A stretch of DNA of 64,000 nt from Chondrilla cf. caribensis (GCA_964020155.1 OZ026562.1:3509001-3573000), one strand, 5' to 3'; counted from the stretch's first letter, positions 38,801 through 52,061 are shown. Made by a program: numbers and translations. Notes: generated by a model not told the origin, from the sequence alone.

Positions 38801-41800
38801 CATTTACTACCTGGGTAGTAAATTGGCTCAACGTCCAGTAAATAATAACAATGCCCTTTTGAGGAAAGGTTATTAATTTACATCAATTATGTTATGCAAA
38901 CTACAATGAAGAACTCTAAAAAGCTAGAGTCTGCTACTAATAATAGGTTTAGAAAGATATCGCAAAAGTCGTCTATAGGAACATCTCCTTTAGTAAACTC
39001 TTCGAAATCCTCGTCAGAGACATCAAAATTGAAATGTCTTCTAGCGTGAGGTGGAAATTTCTCCTTACTAGACGATGGTTTTAGAGAAGAGGTTTGTGGA
39101 CCTTTAGTCATATTTACCACACGATAAAACACTGAACTCTAAGGACGCTTACAACGTATTTGAACGAAAGCAGAAGCTTTTCTCCTGCATATCTGTGCTG
39201 TTTCAAATTCGAACGATCATACTCCCCAATCCCCTGCAGCGATAAGCGAGTTACTACCCGACTTCAATTACGTAACGAATTCATTCTACTCACCCCTCGG
39301 ACAATAAATTCATTACGTATAGAAGTCCGGTAGTAACTAGTACTTATTTATTATTCATATTCACTTATTAAATTCTATCTTATATTATTTTCATCTCGAC
39401 TTATGGTATTTTACACTCAATAAATATATAATTATTGTGTTTCTACATGTAACCGGAACAATGAATTTATATTGCGTGAAGAAAGATGGCAGTCTTTGAA
39501 CACTGAGAATTAAAAATTGGAATAGAATTTGTGTGCTGAAGCTTCACTGAAAGAAATAACTTTAAGAAAGACGCTCAAGTAATTTGAGTGTGGGGGGCAG
39601 TGGCCCCCAGAGTTTTTGAACTTAAATTACTTGTCTAACTGGTACTATTTGCACAATAAGGCATAAAACAGATTAATTTACATGAAATCACTCATCCCAG
39701 GACTACCTCAAGTGACTGATCTGAAAGTGCTACAATCAACATCAGTAAACAACACACACTTCAATCAAAGTATAGGTTGGAATAAAGTGACAAGTGACAA
39801 CCAGAACATCTCCCACTACATAATAAAGTATGGACTGTCACCAGATGTGAACAGCTCTGACAGTGAAGGTGTGAGCATCACAACATCCACCACTAACTCA
39901 ACAACTCTCACTCTACCACTACCAACATCACCTACCACATACAATGTGTGGGTGGCAGCAGTTAGTGATAGCACAGGAACTGGAGAGTACAGTGAAGTGC
40001 TGAAAATGAAATACAGAGGTAATGTGTGGAGTATTCATTTATATTCTGACTTACAGATTCTGAATTTTGTCACATGACGTTCTCGTGATTTGATCGAATG
40101 ATTACACAAGAAAATCGATCGCACCCAATCTAAGATCGAAAGTACGTAACAAGAATAAGATACGTTCGGCATTCTTAACACTTTAATCCTTACCTACTTT
40201 GATTCAAATCCGTTTCTAAAGGTTTAAATCAAAGTATTGAAATTATACATGATTGCGTATTTCGATTCGAATAGTTTTAGGGGATGGAGCGCAGCTATCG
40301 AAATGAATTTACGATTAGAAACTGAGCATTTTTGGTTACTTTATTCATCAAAAGTGCGCATTAGTGATAAAATGAAGATATAATACGATAATTCTGACAT
40401 ATATCGGTCCGTACCTCGATTGTCTTCGGTGCTTTGTTTTGGCTCCCGCTTATGTTCTCAGAACGATCAAAACTTCTTATCAAAGCCATTTTTTAGAATA
40501 GATATTAGGCGCTCAAAAGAAACATCCGATTGGGCTGAAGAATTATCAAAACGATCGAAGATAATCTTACACAATAACACTTGATATCGGCGAGATAATG
40601 ACGTACCCAAATTGTCACATGACATTCATGTGACTTACAGCTCTCACTCTAGATCTTCTGTATGATATTTGCCATGTTCGCCCGCCATTTCAGGAAAGCC
40701 TCCAGAAGGATCATCTATCGTTTAAAAGTAAGTTTAAATGATTCTCCAACTTTTCCATGTGGGGGAAATTGATCCAATGATCTGAATTGAAGTTATGCCA
40801 ATAAATAGTCGACATTTTCTATTCTAAATTAGTTTTTTGAGTGATTCTCCAAAACGGTTTGAGATATCAAATTCCCCCACATACAATCGTTGACAAATCT
40901 TACTAGCTACTAGAAAATGCTCTTAGATGGTCTCGGAGGCTTTTTTAAAAATGGCGGGCGACGTTTTTCCGTATTTTGGTGCGTCTTCTAAACGTTTCAA
41001 TATATCGAAAAGTACATCACCAAATCTTTCGAAATAAACGTCATCTTACTAAAGACATATCTAAAAATGCTTCAATAACTTTAGATTTCCTTTCGAACGT
41101 TAATGAGATGAAATATAAGTCAAAGAAATTACCAAAAAATCGGCGATCACCGGAAGCCATACAAGTGCAATTGGACATGTCCCACATGCGTGTAATGCTT
41201 ACACACACAAAACTTATTCAATATATCTTTGGACATATTCCTGTTCATAAATGGCTTACATTACAAGTATGTACATTCTTCTTAATTTAACAGCACCAAG
41301 GAAGCCAATGAACCTCACTGTGCTCAGCATTACTTGTAACCAACTAAACCTGACTTGGAGAGCACCAAGGAATACCGGAGGACTACCAATAATCAACTAC
41401 AAAATAAAGTACAGAGAGAATCCAGGAAGGGAGTTCCCCACAGTGACCTCTACAGAGGCAATGGTTACGCTAGACAATTTGTTACCAGAGACTACATATG
41501 AGATAAGAGTTGGAACTAACAATTCTATAATCAGTGATACCAATACCAAAATTATGAACAAAACTACAGAAAGAACACAGGGTGAGTTTAAATATGAATA
41601 CTGCACTTGTATCGCACAGAGTAATAGAGCTAGTTGTTTTGTTCTTTATAAATACTATACACAAAAATGTAGGTGTATCAAATGAGATAATGCTAAATGT
41701 TACATCTCATACAACCATAAATGTATCACGGACAGCGGATAAGAAATACATTTGTTGGGTCAATGGCACTAAACACACACTGAATACATCAGGTATAGAA

Positions 41801-44800
41801 GTGGCTGGATTAACACCTGATACAGTGTACTCTATTGGATGTGTGGAAGTGGATGAAGATGGAGACTATCAGTGTACAGAGTATAACACCACTGTAGTGA
41901 CAGGTGAGACTATATTGATATACGTACATATGTGTATACAGTGCATTTATGCATACATTTCCATGTGAAATGTATGCTTTACATAAATTTCAAAAGTGGT
42001 CACATATTACTCGTCAGTGTTCATTTCATATGGACAGGAAATTTTACATCAATTTTGTATATACAGTGGAGCCTGTCTAATCCGGCAATAATAGCACTGG
42101 ATTAGCAGGTTGCTGGATTATAGAGGTTTTTGATATTGGCATTTTGAATTCACGAAATGTTACAAAGCAACTGCAATGAACAATTTCTGGATTGTTTTTG
42201 CCTGCATCACGCAAAAATTATTTAGCTAGCATAACAATAAACAATATACATAACAAATTTGGGTACAACCTGAGGATATGTCATCACCACTGACAGTAAA
42301 TCAGTGAATGGCTACATGTACATGTTGTTAACTACCTCATTCCTTCAGTCAATCTATTTCTAACATTTAGTACATTTCCATAGTATAACATCAAAATCAG
42401 GGTGCAACTACTATGTGTATACAATTTGCTAAGTTGATATTATGTTTACATAATATCCTAAATAATATATTACATGCACAATACAGCACCTGGTGAAGTG
42501 GACAACTTGACCGTGGTTGGATTAGGTAGAGTTGATGGTGACCAGATCCACCAGTCCATATCATGGAGGAGACCACCTCATCACACTAGTCAACTCCACT
42601 ACATTGTCAAATATGGACCATCAAGTGAATTGGACAGACCTACACATCCCTCAGTTAGCACTACCACCTCCAGCAACACAACAGTGATCCTCACACTTCC
42701 CATAACAACTAAACGCACCGTCTACAATGTATGGGTGGCTGCTGTATCCGATGTTGGGCAGGGAGAGTTAAGGATGATTAGCATTACTTACAAAAGTAAG
42801 TATGATGTCAATCACAAATGAATCATTATGATAATGACAGGTGCCTGCAATACCTCACTACAGAGCCCAGTCCTCCAGAGAACATTACAGTCATCAACAA
42901 AACTTGTAACAGTCTATCAGTTCAGTGGTCACCTCCATCTGACACAGGAGGACTAGCAATCACAGGGTATAGGGTGAATGTGGCTGAGAACTCATTTTCT
43001 ACAAATACCACTATGACCAGAACTGATATCACAAACTTGTCTCCTAACACAACATATCAAGTGAAAGTTAGAACAATAACAGTTTTCAACTCAAGATCTA
43101 CATCAATTGATAGTACAACACAAAGTCGCAGTAAGTACTACATAGTATAGGTAGAAATGAGAATCACCAAGCGTGCTTCATTTACAAATTTAATAAATTT
43201 GAGCTTCACTTACTCAAATTATGCATTTTCTCAGGTCCTCCACTGACTGCAGCCTCTATATCAGCTAGAGTGGTGTCCATTCTACCTGTTGCAAATAGAG
43301 CAAGCAAATCTGTCCACAGGTGTACATTGACAGCACATTATACCTTCAACACTAGTGACAGTGGAGGGCTCTACAGAGTGGCATTCTACACTACATCACA
43401 AGGACTGAACATAAGCAGTCTGCTACCAGATACAGCCTACAGTTTGGTGTGTACTGCACTGCTTCCAGTTGACGGATGTACATCAAGTTTTACACAATTC
43501 ACCTTTAAAACACGTAAGTAGTGCAACACTTACAAAAGATCAGTCACATTTCAACGTAGATAAAATTGGACCCATCAATAATTCTATCAAGTCTTAATAT
43601 GCTCTCTTGTAATATAAAGATTTCCTGCATGTGTAAAATTGAAACCAGTCCTCCTAACTGTATTGCCATACAGTTCCATGGGTGACTGCTCAAGTAAAGG
43701 TGGGCAACAGCTTCTTACAGAACAATCACCTTCACCAGTCCATATCATGGAGGAGACCACCTCATCACACTAGTCAACTCTACTACATTGTCAAATATGG
43801 ACCATCAAGTGTAGTGGACAGACCTACACATCCCTCAGTTAACACTACCACCTCCAGCAACACAACAGTGATCCTCACACTTCCCATACCAACTACTCAA
43901 GTAGTCTACAATGTATGGGTGGCTGCTGTGTCCGATGTCGGACAGGGGGAGTACAGTCAAAGAAAACAAGTACACTACACAAGTAAGACCAATACCTAAG
44001 AGCAACATGCGTATGTATTACAAAGACCAAATTTGTACATACTGGTGTGTGGGTGATTGATTGGTGGATTAATTGAGTAAGTGTGCCGATATACGTACAT
44101 AGCACAGGTCGGAGATATTAACACAAGTCACAAGTTCCATTGTTAGGATCAATTGATTAATGAAGAGGCAGGAAATTAGAGAACACTTTTTATTGCATGC
44201 AATATTTTATATTGGACTATGCACACATACAGTACTCTGTATAATTTCTCTACACTAGGATACAAATTAGTCAGCACTTCATATCTGCTGCAGAATATCT
44301 AGGCAGTATATACATACGTATGTAACTAACATGTGAATTCTTTTCACAGCACCAATGACTGCCCCAACACCGATAATACTTGTCAACAGGACTTGCAATG
44401 CCATAACACTCAAGTGGGGTGCTCCTCCTTCAACTGGAGGGCTACCAGTGCTCATATACACACTTAAGATATCCGACAACCTACAACACAGCTATACCAA
44501 CGTTACTAGTCCCAGTGTCACACTGCGTCAAATGGAACCTAACACAAACTACACAATAGTAGTGAGAGCTGTCAACTTCATTGGAAACAGTGAATGGACA
44601 GAATCAGAAATGGTGACAACACTCAAGCGAGGTACATACGTACATATGTATGCAATGTACATATACACATACAGTGGTAAACGCTTAATATGCCACCGCT
44701 TATTATGCCAAACCGCTTATTATGCCGCTATTTTCCTGAACGAATTCATTAATATGTACTTACTATATATATAATTCGCCAAACGCCATATCCGCCATCC

Positions 44801-47800
44801 GCCATTGTTCTACTGACACCAATTGATTGATTACCATGTGTTAGGTAACACTTTATATGCCACACCTCATTTGTGTCACTTTATCAGTTTGTCACTTATC
44901 ACTTTATCACTGTCTATTGTGCTACACAGTCACAAGTGCAGGCTACTTTGCTGCAGTATTTTCACCATTGACTGTTTGCTAATGTTATAGTAGGAGCTGT
45001 GCTGGTCTTTACTATTATCACCATTATTATGTATATCCTCATTAATTTATAATTATTGATTCTATTCAGTGACATTCAGTGACTGTTTGGTTAATATGCC
45101 AAAACGGATAATAGGCCAAAATTTTTCAAATCCAATTGTGGCAATATTAAGTGTTTGCCACTGTACTTGTATCCTGGTTGAGGGGTGGATCAAAGGAAAA
45201 CTGTGCGTACATAAGCCATGTAGCACAGGTCAGTGATATAGTACAGGTCACTAGACAGGTTTCATTGTTAGGATTAATTGCGTGAGAACAAGGCGGGAAA
45301 TTAGTAAACACATTTCTATTATATATAATATGTTGTATTGGACTATGCGCATATTTGCAGTATAAATAGTCTATCATTCACCATGCCAGGATATAACTAT
45401 TACTTAAAGACAAATACACAAGGCACTTGCAATAGGCTTTACTATACATTTACATATTAGATTCATACATGCATAGCAGACATATCAAGTACATTGAAAA
45501 CTTCGTAGTCATACAGTATGTATGCATACAGTATACTATAGAGCAAGAAAAAATTTACAGTACGTACATTAGGCGAATTTATGAATAAAATTGAATTGTT
45601 TGCTTCTCAACAATTTGATAGTTGTTATCTCCATTATCATTTCCCCTCCAACACCACCAACATTCAACCACACTCACAAAATACAGTGGAGGTTATAATT
45701 ATGCCTGCACACAAGAAGATCGAACTTTTTGAATGAATAGGACACCTTACGTATATCAGGAAATAGCAGTTGTATACCATTTAGGTGGAGAATATACTAT
45801 TTTTGGTAATTACGTAGCTCTTCAAATCATCAACTTGCAATATAAATTCCTCACCAATATTGCCTTCTACTCCATATTATTCGCATTTATACATGTGTGT
45901 GAATACAAAAAGTCCCTATTATTGTCTGGCAACTATTGTATTGAAATATGAATAAATATCGTACTACATCATACAGATGGACAGTCCATACAAATACTGA
46001 AGGTGACACCAAATGAAATACAGGCCATCATTAACAGACGATGGAACAAAGTTGATTACAACTGCACAATCAGTGACACTGACAAAATCGTAGCATTGTC
46101 TGTCAGTGATGGGGTGACATTCGCAATATCTAACCTTTCGCCAAACACAACCTACGACATAGACTGTATCGGGGCTGAGGATCAGTGTCTGGAGGGGAAC
46201 GTCACAGTCACAACTGCTGCAACAGGTAAACATGGTAATAGTGGAGTATCCACTACAAACAGCCAACACAATACATAATGTGTAAAACCATCGTAATCCA
46301 CCCAGGCACAACCAGTGTAGAGCACATGCATACATATTATGCATTAACCATAAACATACATACGTATTTGTATCCTGGTTGAGGGGTGGATCAAAGGAAA
46401 AACTATGCGTACATAAGCCATGTAGCACAGGTCAGTGATGCAGTACAGGTCACCAGACAGGTTTCATTGTTAGGATTAATTGTGTGAGAACAAGGCAGGA
46501 AATTAGTAAACACATTTCTATTGCATATAATATGTTGTATTGGACTATGCACATATTTGCAGTATAAATAGTCTATCATTCACCACGCCAGGATATAACT
46601 ATTACATACAGTACCTACGTATATCATAGTGTGTACATACTTATGGCAATATAAATCCACATACATAAGACAACTCTTCAATTACATCCAAGTATTCATG
46701 ATCACACAATCACAATTTGTAGTGCAGTCAGGGTGGAATGAACACAAACAAACACACATACCTGTACTATATAATGCAATACATTTTATCTTGTTTACAA
46801 TACAATGTCATTACAATACCATTTTTCCACCCCTGATTCTACACTGCCACATAATATGTACATCTGCATTAATTCCTCAGTGCCCAGTGAGCCAACAAAA
46901 GCAATAGTGTCTCAGACAACACACAACAGTGCCCAGCTCAAGTGGAGTGCCCCATCACAAAAGGGAGGATCTCAAATTATTGGATACAAGATAACCTTCA
47001 CCAGCCTGAAGCATAGTGGATACTACATTATTGGAGTCTTAAACACTTGGGAACTGGTAGGGCTGGTACCGGACAGCAAGTACAACATAGAGATCAGTGC
47101 TATAAACAGAGTAGGGATTGGTGTACCTGCTAACCTTACTGTAAGAACATCTGCTACAGGTGAGAAGCCACATGACACATACATAATCATAATGCACATA
47201 CTGGACATACAAGACATGAGCAGCAATGACCTACAGTTGAAAACAGTTTGAATCGTGTTAGTAATGCACTTCAAAGTTGGTTATTGTAACTTACGCACTT
47301 CAAAGTAAGCTATAATAAACAATAAACAATTGTCCAAACCACATAATTGCTACAAATCACTAGCTGCTGTAAACACACACTAATCAAATATGCTAACAGT
47401 ACATAGGAGGATACACAACTAGGTCGGTGTCAAAGTGTTCATTTAGACATAGGAACAGTGAACATCAAACAGTCGTTGTTTACCTGCCAATATCTCAAAT
47501 TGCAATTCAGTACATACGTACATATGTGTACATGCATAATTCCTGCTGTGACTTACATTGAAGGTGGTCATGTATGTATGACACACACTTCATTCCCCAA
47601 CTGATTGTGCAGTATACGTAGTTTCACAAGGTCAAGTGTAGTAGTAGGTTCCAAGTGTACACATGTATGACGTAGACACATGCATGTACAAACACTGGAC
47701 GTAATGTACATGCAGGAAATATTGGTAAATTCTAAAAGATTCAAGTTAAAGGTTACTTTTTGGCACTTAGACAATGTAATCATCATTTATTAAAAACAAT

Positions 47801-48565
47801 TTCCCAACAAAACCAATGTCATTTACAAGTGTTAAGTTAAAATGGGGGTTACAATATACAGCTGTGTATGTGGATATAGTACCTTCTGAAAGCACAATCA
47901 ACAATTTTGGCAAAAAACATTTGGCAGTAAGATCTTCGAATTGCAAATTCAGCATTATAAACATTTCCTGGTATACAGTAGTGAGCAATGTAATCCATAA
48001 AGAACCTTACTACCAATTGCATGCAGCTACTCATATCTTCCCACGGAATATAGTTGAGAGGGGAAGAGACACAGTCAATGTGACATTAAGTGGACATGGT
48101 ACAAAGGTTCAATGTGACCTGAGGGATAGTGGACAGGGACACAGTACCAACACTTCAATCCTCCTCCCTGGACGTAGCAGGGCATTTCCGCTCCTCAGCA
48201 GAGGTATGGACCACACTCTGTACTGCACTAACAAGGGTATCCAGTGTGCTGGATTGGAACTCACTGTGACAGGTAATACAGTATGACACATGTACTGTAT
48301 ACGCAGGGTTTCCCCCAAAGGGGGCACTCCCCCCCCCCCTTATTCTCTGTTCTGTGACAACAATTTTTTGTTAGAATGAAGATTTATAATATTATTGTGT
48401 TAAGTGTTAAAGCAATATTAATAATTATGCATCAAAACTTTCATAGTGACCCCTCCCCCCCATTATTTTTTTTCTGGGGGAAACACTGGTATACGCATAC
48501 GTATCTGTCATGAAGCATGAAATAACAAAACACCTTCCACGTTCACAGTGCCCTCATGTCCGTGA
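35863..48565 (+). CDS. Gene D: FN3/C-module protein, apparently without TM
   Basis: Sixteen exons: 35863-35953, 37289-37606, 37956-38243, 38335-38565, 39701-40018, 41294-41581, 41673-41903, 42487-42795, 42864-43130, 43235-43513, 43674-43982, 44350-44631, 45977-46225, 46881-47159, 48027-48272, 48549-48565. The joined frame is about 1333 codons plus TGA. Order: signal peptide (MATVVVLAVLLTLGG), FN3 FN3 C, FN3 FN3 C, FN3 FN3 C, FN3 FN3 C, FN3 C, then a tiny terminal exon giving VPSCP and stop. The 48027 start of the fifteenth exon is chosen by length; 47979 is also in phase. AATAAA follows 75 bases after the stop. No hydrophobic exon was found before gene E, so secretion is inferred; a missed distal TM exon is the main alternative. 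The terminal exon is the least certain part. Confidence 0.7.
36067..36191. repeat. Foldback repeat, copy 1
   Basis: ATAGTTATATCCTGCCTAGG at the left is matched by its reverse complement at the right, with arms of about 50 bases and small mismatches around a short centre. A second copy lies at 51002-51098, and a degraded third starts near 36440. Confidence 0.85.
36194..36423 (-). mobile_element. TATCCTGG MITE family, minus-strand copy
   Basis: About 230 bases ending in inverted TATCCTGG motifs. Reverse-complemented, it aligns with the plus-strand copies at 45167, 46369 and 50770. It directly abuts foldback copy 1. Confidence 0.75.
38740..39345. mobile_element. Probable mobile-element relic in intron 4 of gene D
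   Basis: A palindromic GGGCAGTAAATCATTTACTA segment lies at about 38791. A second inverted pair (GTTACTACCCGACTTC near 39249, its complement near 39325) lies at the right. Between them is an 81-codon minus-strand frame with the acidic motif SDEDFEEFTKGDVP, faintly reminiscent of the N-terminus of transposon-derived ZMYM/QRICH-like proteins. Element type and borders are uncertain. Confidence 0.35.
40679..40960. repeat. Foldback repeat in intron 5 of gene D
   Basis: CGCCCGCCATTT followed by AAAGCCTCC at the left reappears inverted at 40935-40960. The surrounding 1.1 kb is absent from the equivalent intron of gene E and is probably a composite insertion. Confidence 0.6.
44112..44274 (+). mobile_element. 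TATCCTGG MITE family, partial copy
   Basis: The 3' two thirds of the family consensus is recognisable (CATTGTTAGGAT, AGGCAGGAAATTAG, ATTGGACTATGC), ending in AGGATACAA. The 5' terminus is missing. Confidence 0.55.
44670..45165. mobile_element. TA-flanked MITE in intron 12 of gene D
   Basis: Inverted ends CAGTGGTAAACGCTTAATAT and the complement of CAGTGGCAAACACTTAATAT are flanked by TA. Internal copies of CGCTTATTATGCC are present. It abuts the next element at 45167. Confidence 0.8.
45167..45397 (+). mobile_element. TATCCTGG MITE family copy
   Basis: It runs from TTGTATCCTGGTTGAGG to ATGCCAGGATA, about 230 bases, with no open frame. It is highly similar to the copies at 46369 and 50770. Confidence 0.8.
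46369..46602 (+). mobile_element. TATCCTGG MITE family copy
   Basis: Same termini and length as the copy at 45167, about 1 kb away, with only scattered substitutions. It lies in the intron before the last FN3 exon of gene D. Confidence 0.8.
48304..48488. mobile_element. hAT-like MITE near the end of gene D
   Basis: The ends CAGGGTTTCCCCC and the complement of CAGTGTTTCCCCC are flanked by GTATACG on both sides, close to the 8-base duplication expected for hAT transposons. C and T homopolymers fill the interior. It lies between the last C module and the terminal exon. Confidence 0.75.
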
Positions 48566-50769
48566 TGTTGAGACCAGAAGGAGGAGTGTGTCAAGGTGTG
48601 AACAATAGCATTAGTAGGAGTTTAACCACTAACAATTAACAATAAATTTGTGCTTACTCATACAATACTGTATATCTCTTATTATTCAAAGCTACTTTTG
48701 AGTGTGCATATACTGCAATCAATACAGCAATTTGCAATTGTATCCATAGGCGAGATTTTGCGAAACTGAAATGTATGCGAGGTATACGGCTGCCATTTTG
48801 TTTCCATGTCATCCCTACATATAGAGTGCTATCGCACTCTATGATAGATACAGAAATGTGTTGAAAATACGTATACACTTTAAATAAAACAAAACTATCT
48901 CAACTCATCATAAAGGATACATTTATAGTCACTAAATATGGACTGTAAAACAATACTATAAATATATTCTATTACTAACAGAATAACATATGTCCTCATA
49001 ATGCAACACGCAATTCATTGCAGAGAGCTCAGAGGGGTTATTGTTCTACACATACGTATGTCTACCGGTAATCATCTTTAAGTCTTCTACACACTGTCGA
49101 AAGTGGAATTTGTACTTCAATGTTAATCAAAAGAATGTTTCCCTGTTATTTGATGTGATTGCATAACTTTAACGGAGGGACCGCTAATGTACAGAACAAC
49201 AAACTTGCATACATATCACAGAACGTAATGTGATCAACACATCTTGAGTATGAAATTTTACATGCACTTATATACAGTACTTCTCTGCTAGGTCAGTAAG
49301 TACATGTGGATATAATTATAGTACCATTATGTACATACACTTGCCCATGTACCACTACACTAGTAGCCATAGAACATGGGGATCATTGCAATGTACAATA
49401 AAAGGGCCTAAAATAGAGAATACACTATTTACTGTACATGTATGCTGTCAGGAGGACAGCTATAGAAAATTTCACATATGTACATGCGTACACCGATGAA
49501 CATTAAACATACAGAGAGCATACACTAAGACAATTATACGAAGCCTATGGAGTGGAATTACCACTGTCGTTCTTGCTACATCCTTTGACTATGTGTTTGT
49601 GTTTATGCTATGGGATGTAGCAAACGGATTGGATGAAACTTCCAAAGGTCAATATTCACTCTTATCCAATGTGTATTAAAACGAAAATACAAACCATTAC
49701 ATGTTCGATATGGCATGTGGGAATCACATACATAGTATTTTGTACACAGAAACCAAAACAGTAACAACACACTTTATCACTATCTTATCTAAATGGGAAT
49801 AATGGAAGTGGAAATGCTAGTACACAACACACTCACTAGAGATATCAACTGAAAATGCAAGTACAAAACAAACAAAGAGCTAGGATCACCACAACAACTG
49901 TTACGTAATAGTCTACCATATTACCATATTTGTCTGTATACAGTTGAACTGTACATTATACAGTGCAACTATTACTCAGAGAAATAGATCATCACACATT
50001 GTACTCTCAATTATCCCACTAACTTAATATACCTTACTTCCCATCAACATGGCACACTCACATGTACCATGAGTTTATAAACAATGCAATATGATGCTAT
50101 ACGTCATACATATTATGTACATGTGTCACAAAATATGCAATGTCAAAGTGAATTTAACTTTGTGAGCACATGCAGTAGTAAGCATGTACTGATCCTGCTA
50201 AGTATGTACAGTCCCTTGTCCATAATACACCTCATGGCATATGCAGTACTTCATACATATCTGAAGTCATCAGGTATCACACGTGGTATTGAAAGCATGT
50301 ACTAAACACTCTGTACTGAACACAACTGGAGTCTGGATAGGGTTATGGTCCAAACCCCAATATGTAGGTCATAGAAGAAACCCTACTACTGCTGTCAAAT
50401 GAATAAACAAAGTACAAACAATTATCACCACTCACTCACATTGATAATTTCGCATGTGAAACCTTCCATCAACAGTAGAACATCTCATTGATTGCTTGAC
50501 AATGTGTAGACATCTGAAGGATGTAAGATTAAACATATAAGTCCTCACAAAGATTCTTCCATCAATAAACCATAATTCTTATTGTATATGCAAATTACCA
50601 CAATTGGTTTGAAAGCAGTGAATACAAAAGTGATCTGTCATTGGTCATTGTATGCCGGTGTTGTCATTGCACATGTTCAATGCATGTTGAATCATGAGAT
50701 AGAAAATTGGCAGTTAGTGTTTGGTTTATTATAATTCACATTTATGCGGAAAAGGTGCTGTATTTAAAC

Positions 50770-51000
50770 TTGTATCCTGGTTGAGGGGAGGATTAAAGAG
50801 AAATCTGCACGTACACAAGCCATGTAGCACAGGTCAGTGATACAGTACAGGTCACCAGACAGGTTTCATTGTTAGAGTTAATTGTGTGAGAACAAGGCAG
50901 GAAATGAGTAAACACATTTCTATTGTATATAAAATGTTGTATTGAACTATGCACATATTTGCTGTATAAATAGTCTATCAATCACCACACCAGGATACAA
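50770..51000 (+). mobile_element. TATCCTGG MITE family copy
   Basis: TTGTATCCTGG to CCAGGATACAA, with 11-base perfectly inverted ends. It is immediately followed by foldback copy 2. Confidence 0.8.
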
Positions 51001-51001
51001 G

Positions 51002-51098
51002 ATAGTTATATCCTGCCTAGGTGTGCTACAGCAGATAAAGTGCTAATTGATTTCTGAGGGCTTCACAGCTAGGCTGTAGCACACCTAGGCAGGATATA
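51002..51098. repeat. Foldback repeat, copy 2
   Basis: Arms ATAGTTATATCCTGCCTAGG... and its complement close on a short centre. It has the same sequence family as 36067-36191 and again sits beside a TATCCTGG element. Confidence 0.8.
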
Positions 51099-51110
51099 CG
51101 TAACAATTAC

Positions 51111-51308
51111 TCGTATCCCAGTTGAGTGGTAGATCAAAGGAAAACTGTGGATACATAAGCCATGTAGTATAGACTCATTGTTAGGAATAACTGCGTGAGA
51201 ACAAGGCAGGAAATTAGTAACACATTTCTATTACATATAGTATGTTGTGTTGGACTATGAGTATATGCAGTATAATTTTTTTAATCATTCACTACACCAG
51301 GATACAAG
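51111..51308 (+). mobile_element. TATCCTGG MITE family, diverged copy
   Basis: The same order of blocks is recognisable, with a deletion in the left half. It ends CACCAGGATACAA. Confidence 0.65.
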
Positions 51309-51429
51309 TTAGTTGTATCATGGCATGTGGGTGGAGATAAGTGGATCAAAAGAAAATAAGGGCTAATATTTGCAATGTATAGCAATACTACAATAGTGAG
51401 TAACAAAAAGTACTATGCACGTATATAAG

Positions 51430-51864
51430 TATGGTACTGTTTGAAAAACTAAACGGTAATCCTTTACCTTTTTTCTGTTAACAGTTAACCGTTAACCGTT
51501 ATCCGTTAACCGTTACTGGTAGTTTTCTCATTACATAATCATTAATACGTAAGCGTATATTACCAAGTGACAGCTGTGAATTGCATAATTCACGAACGAT
51601 CTGTCGAAGTGTCAATCGACCAGATCCAGGAAGATGAGATGGTCCCATGTTTTTTTTTGTATTTTTGAAACGTTGCCCAAACACTCGCCTTCAATATTTC
51701 AAGTCCTCTTCTTCAACGATTAAGAATTTATAACATACCATTGACGGTTATCCGTTAATGATTAACAGAAATCAGTTAACATTTAACCAATAAACGTTAA
51801 ACGTTATCAGATTAATAGGTAACTTTTATCCGGTAACGTTTAGTTATTTTCAAACCATACCGTA
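51430..51864. mobile_element. Second copy of the 34783-type MITE
   Basis: Ends TGGTACTGTTTGAAAA and the complement of CGGTATGGTTTGAAAA are flanked by TA. It shares the internal TTAACCGTTATCCGTTAACC repeats and a related long interior with 34783-35191. Confidence 0.8.
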
Positions 51865-52050
51865 GGTACAATACTAAGTACTACCACCATGACACACACT
51901 TATGGTATCCCTCCTGGGTGGACTATAGCAGGTACAGACACCTTTGTCTCCAATTGATAACTTGGGCTGTGCCCTCCTTATCAATTGGACAAACATGTCT
52001 ATATCTGCCACTTCCATTTGAAATAACAACACAGATACACATTGGAAGCC

Positions 52051-52061
52051 ATATAAAAAGG
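52051..52061 (+). promoter_or_regulatory. Possible TATA box of gene E
   Basis: ATATAAAAAGG lies 124 bases before the gene E start, in a region conserved with the gene D promoter, where the motif reads CATAAAAAC. Confidence 0.35.

Noticed and set aside
42064..42125. CAGTGGAGCCTGTCTAATCCGG, a pogo/Tigger-like terminus
   Set aside because: Only one end was found. The surrounding sequence is homologous intron shared with genes E and the relic, so no complete element could be defined.
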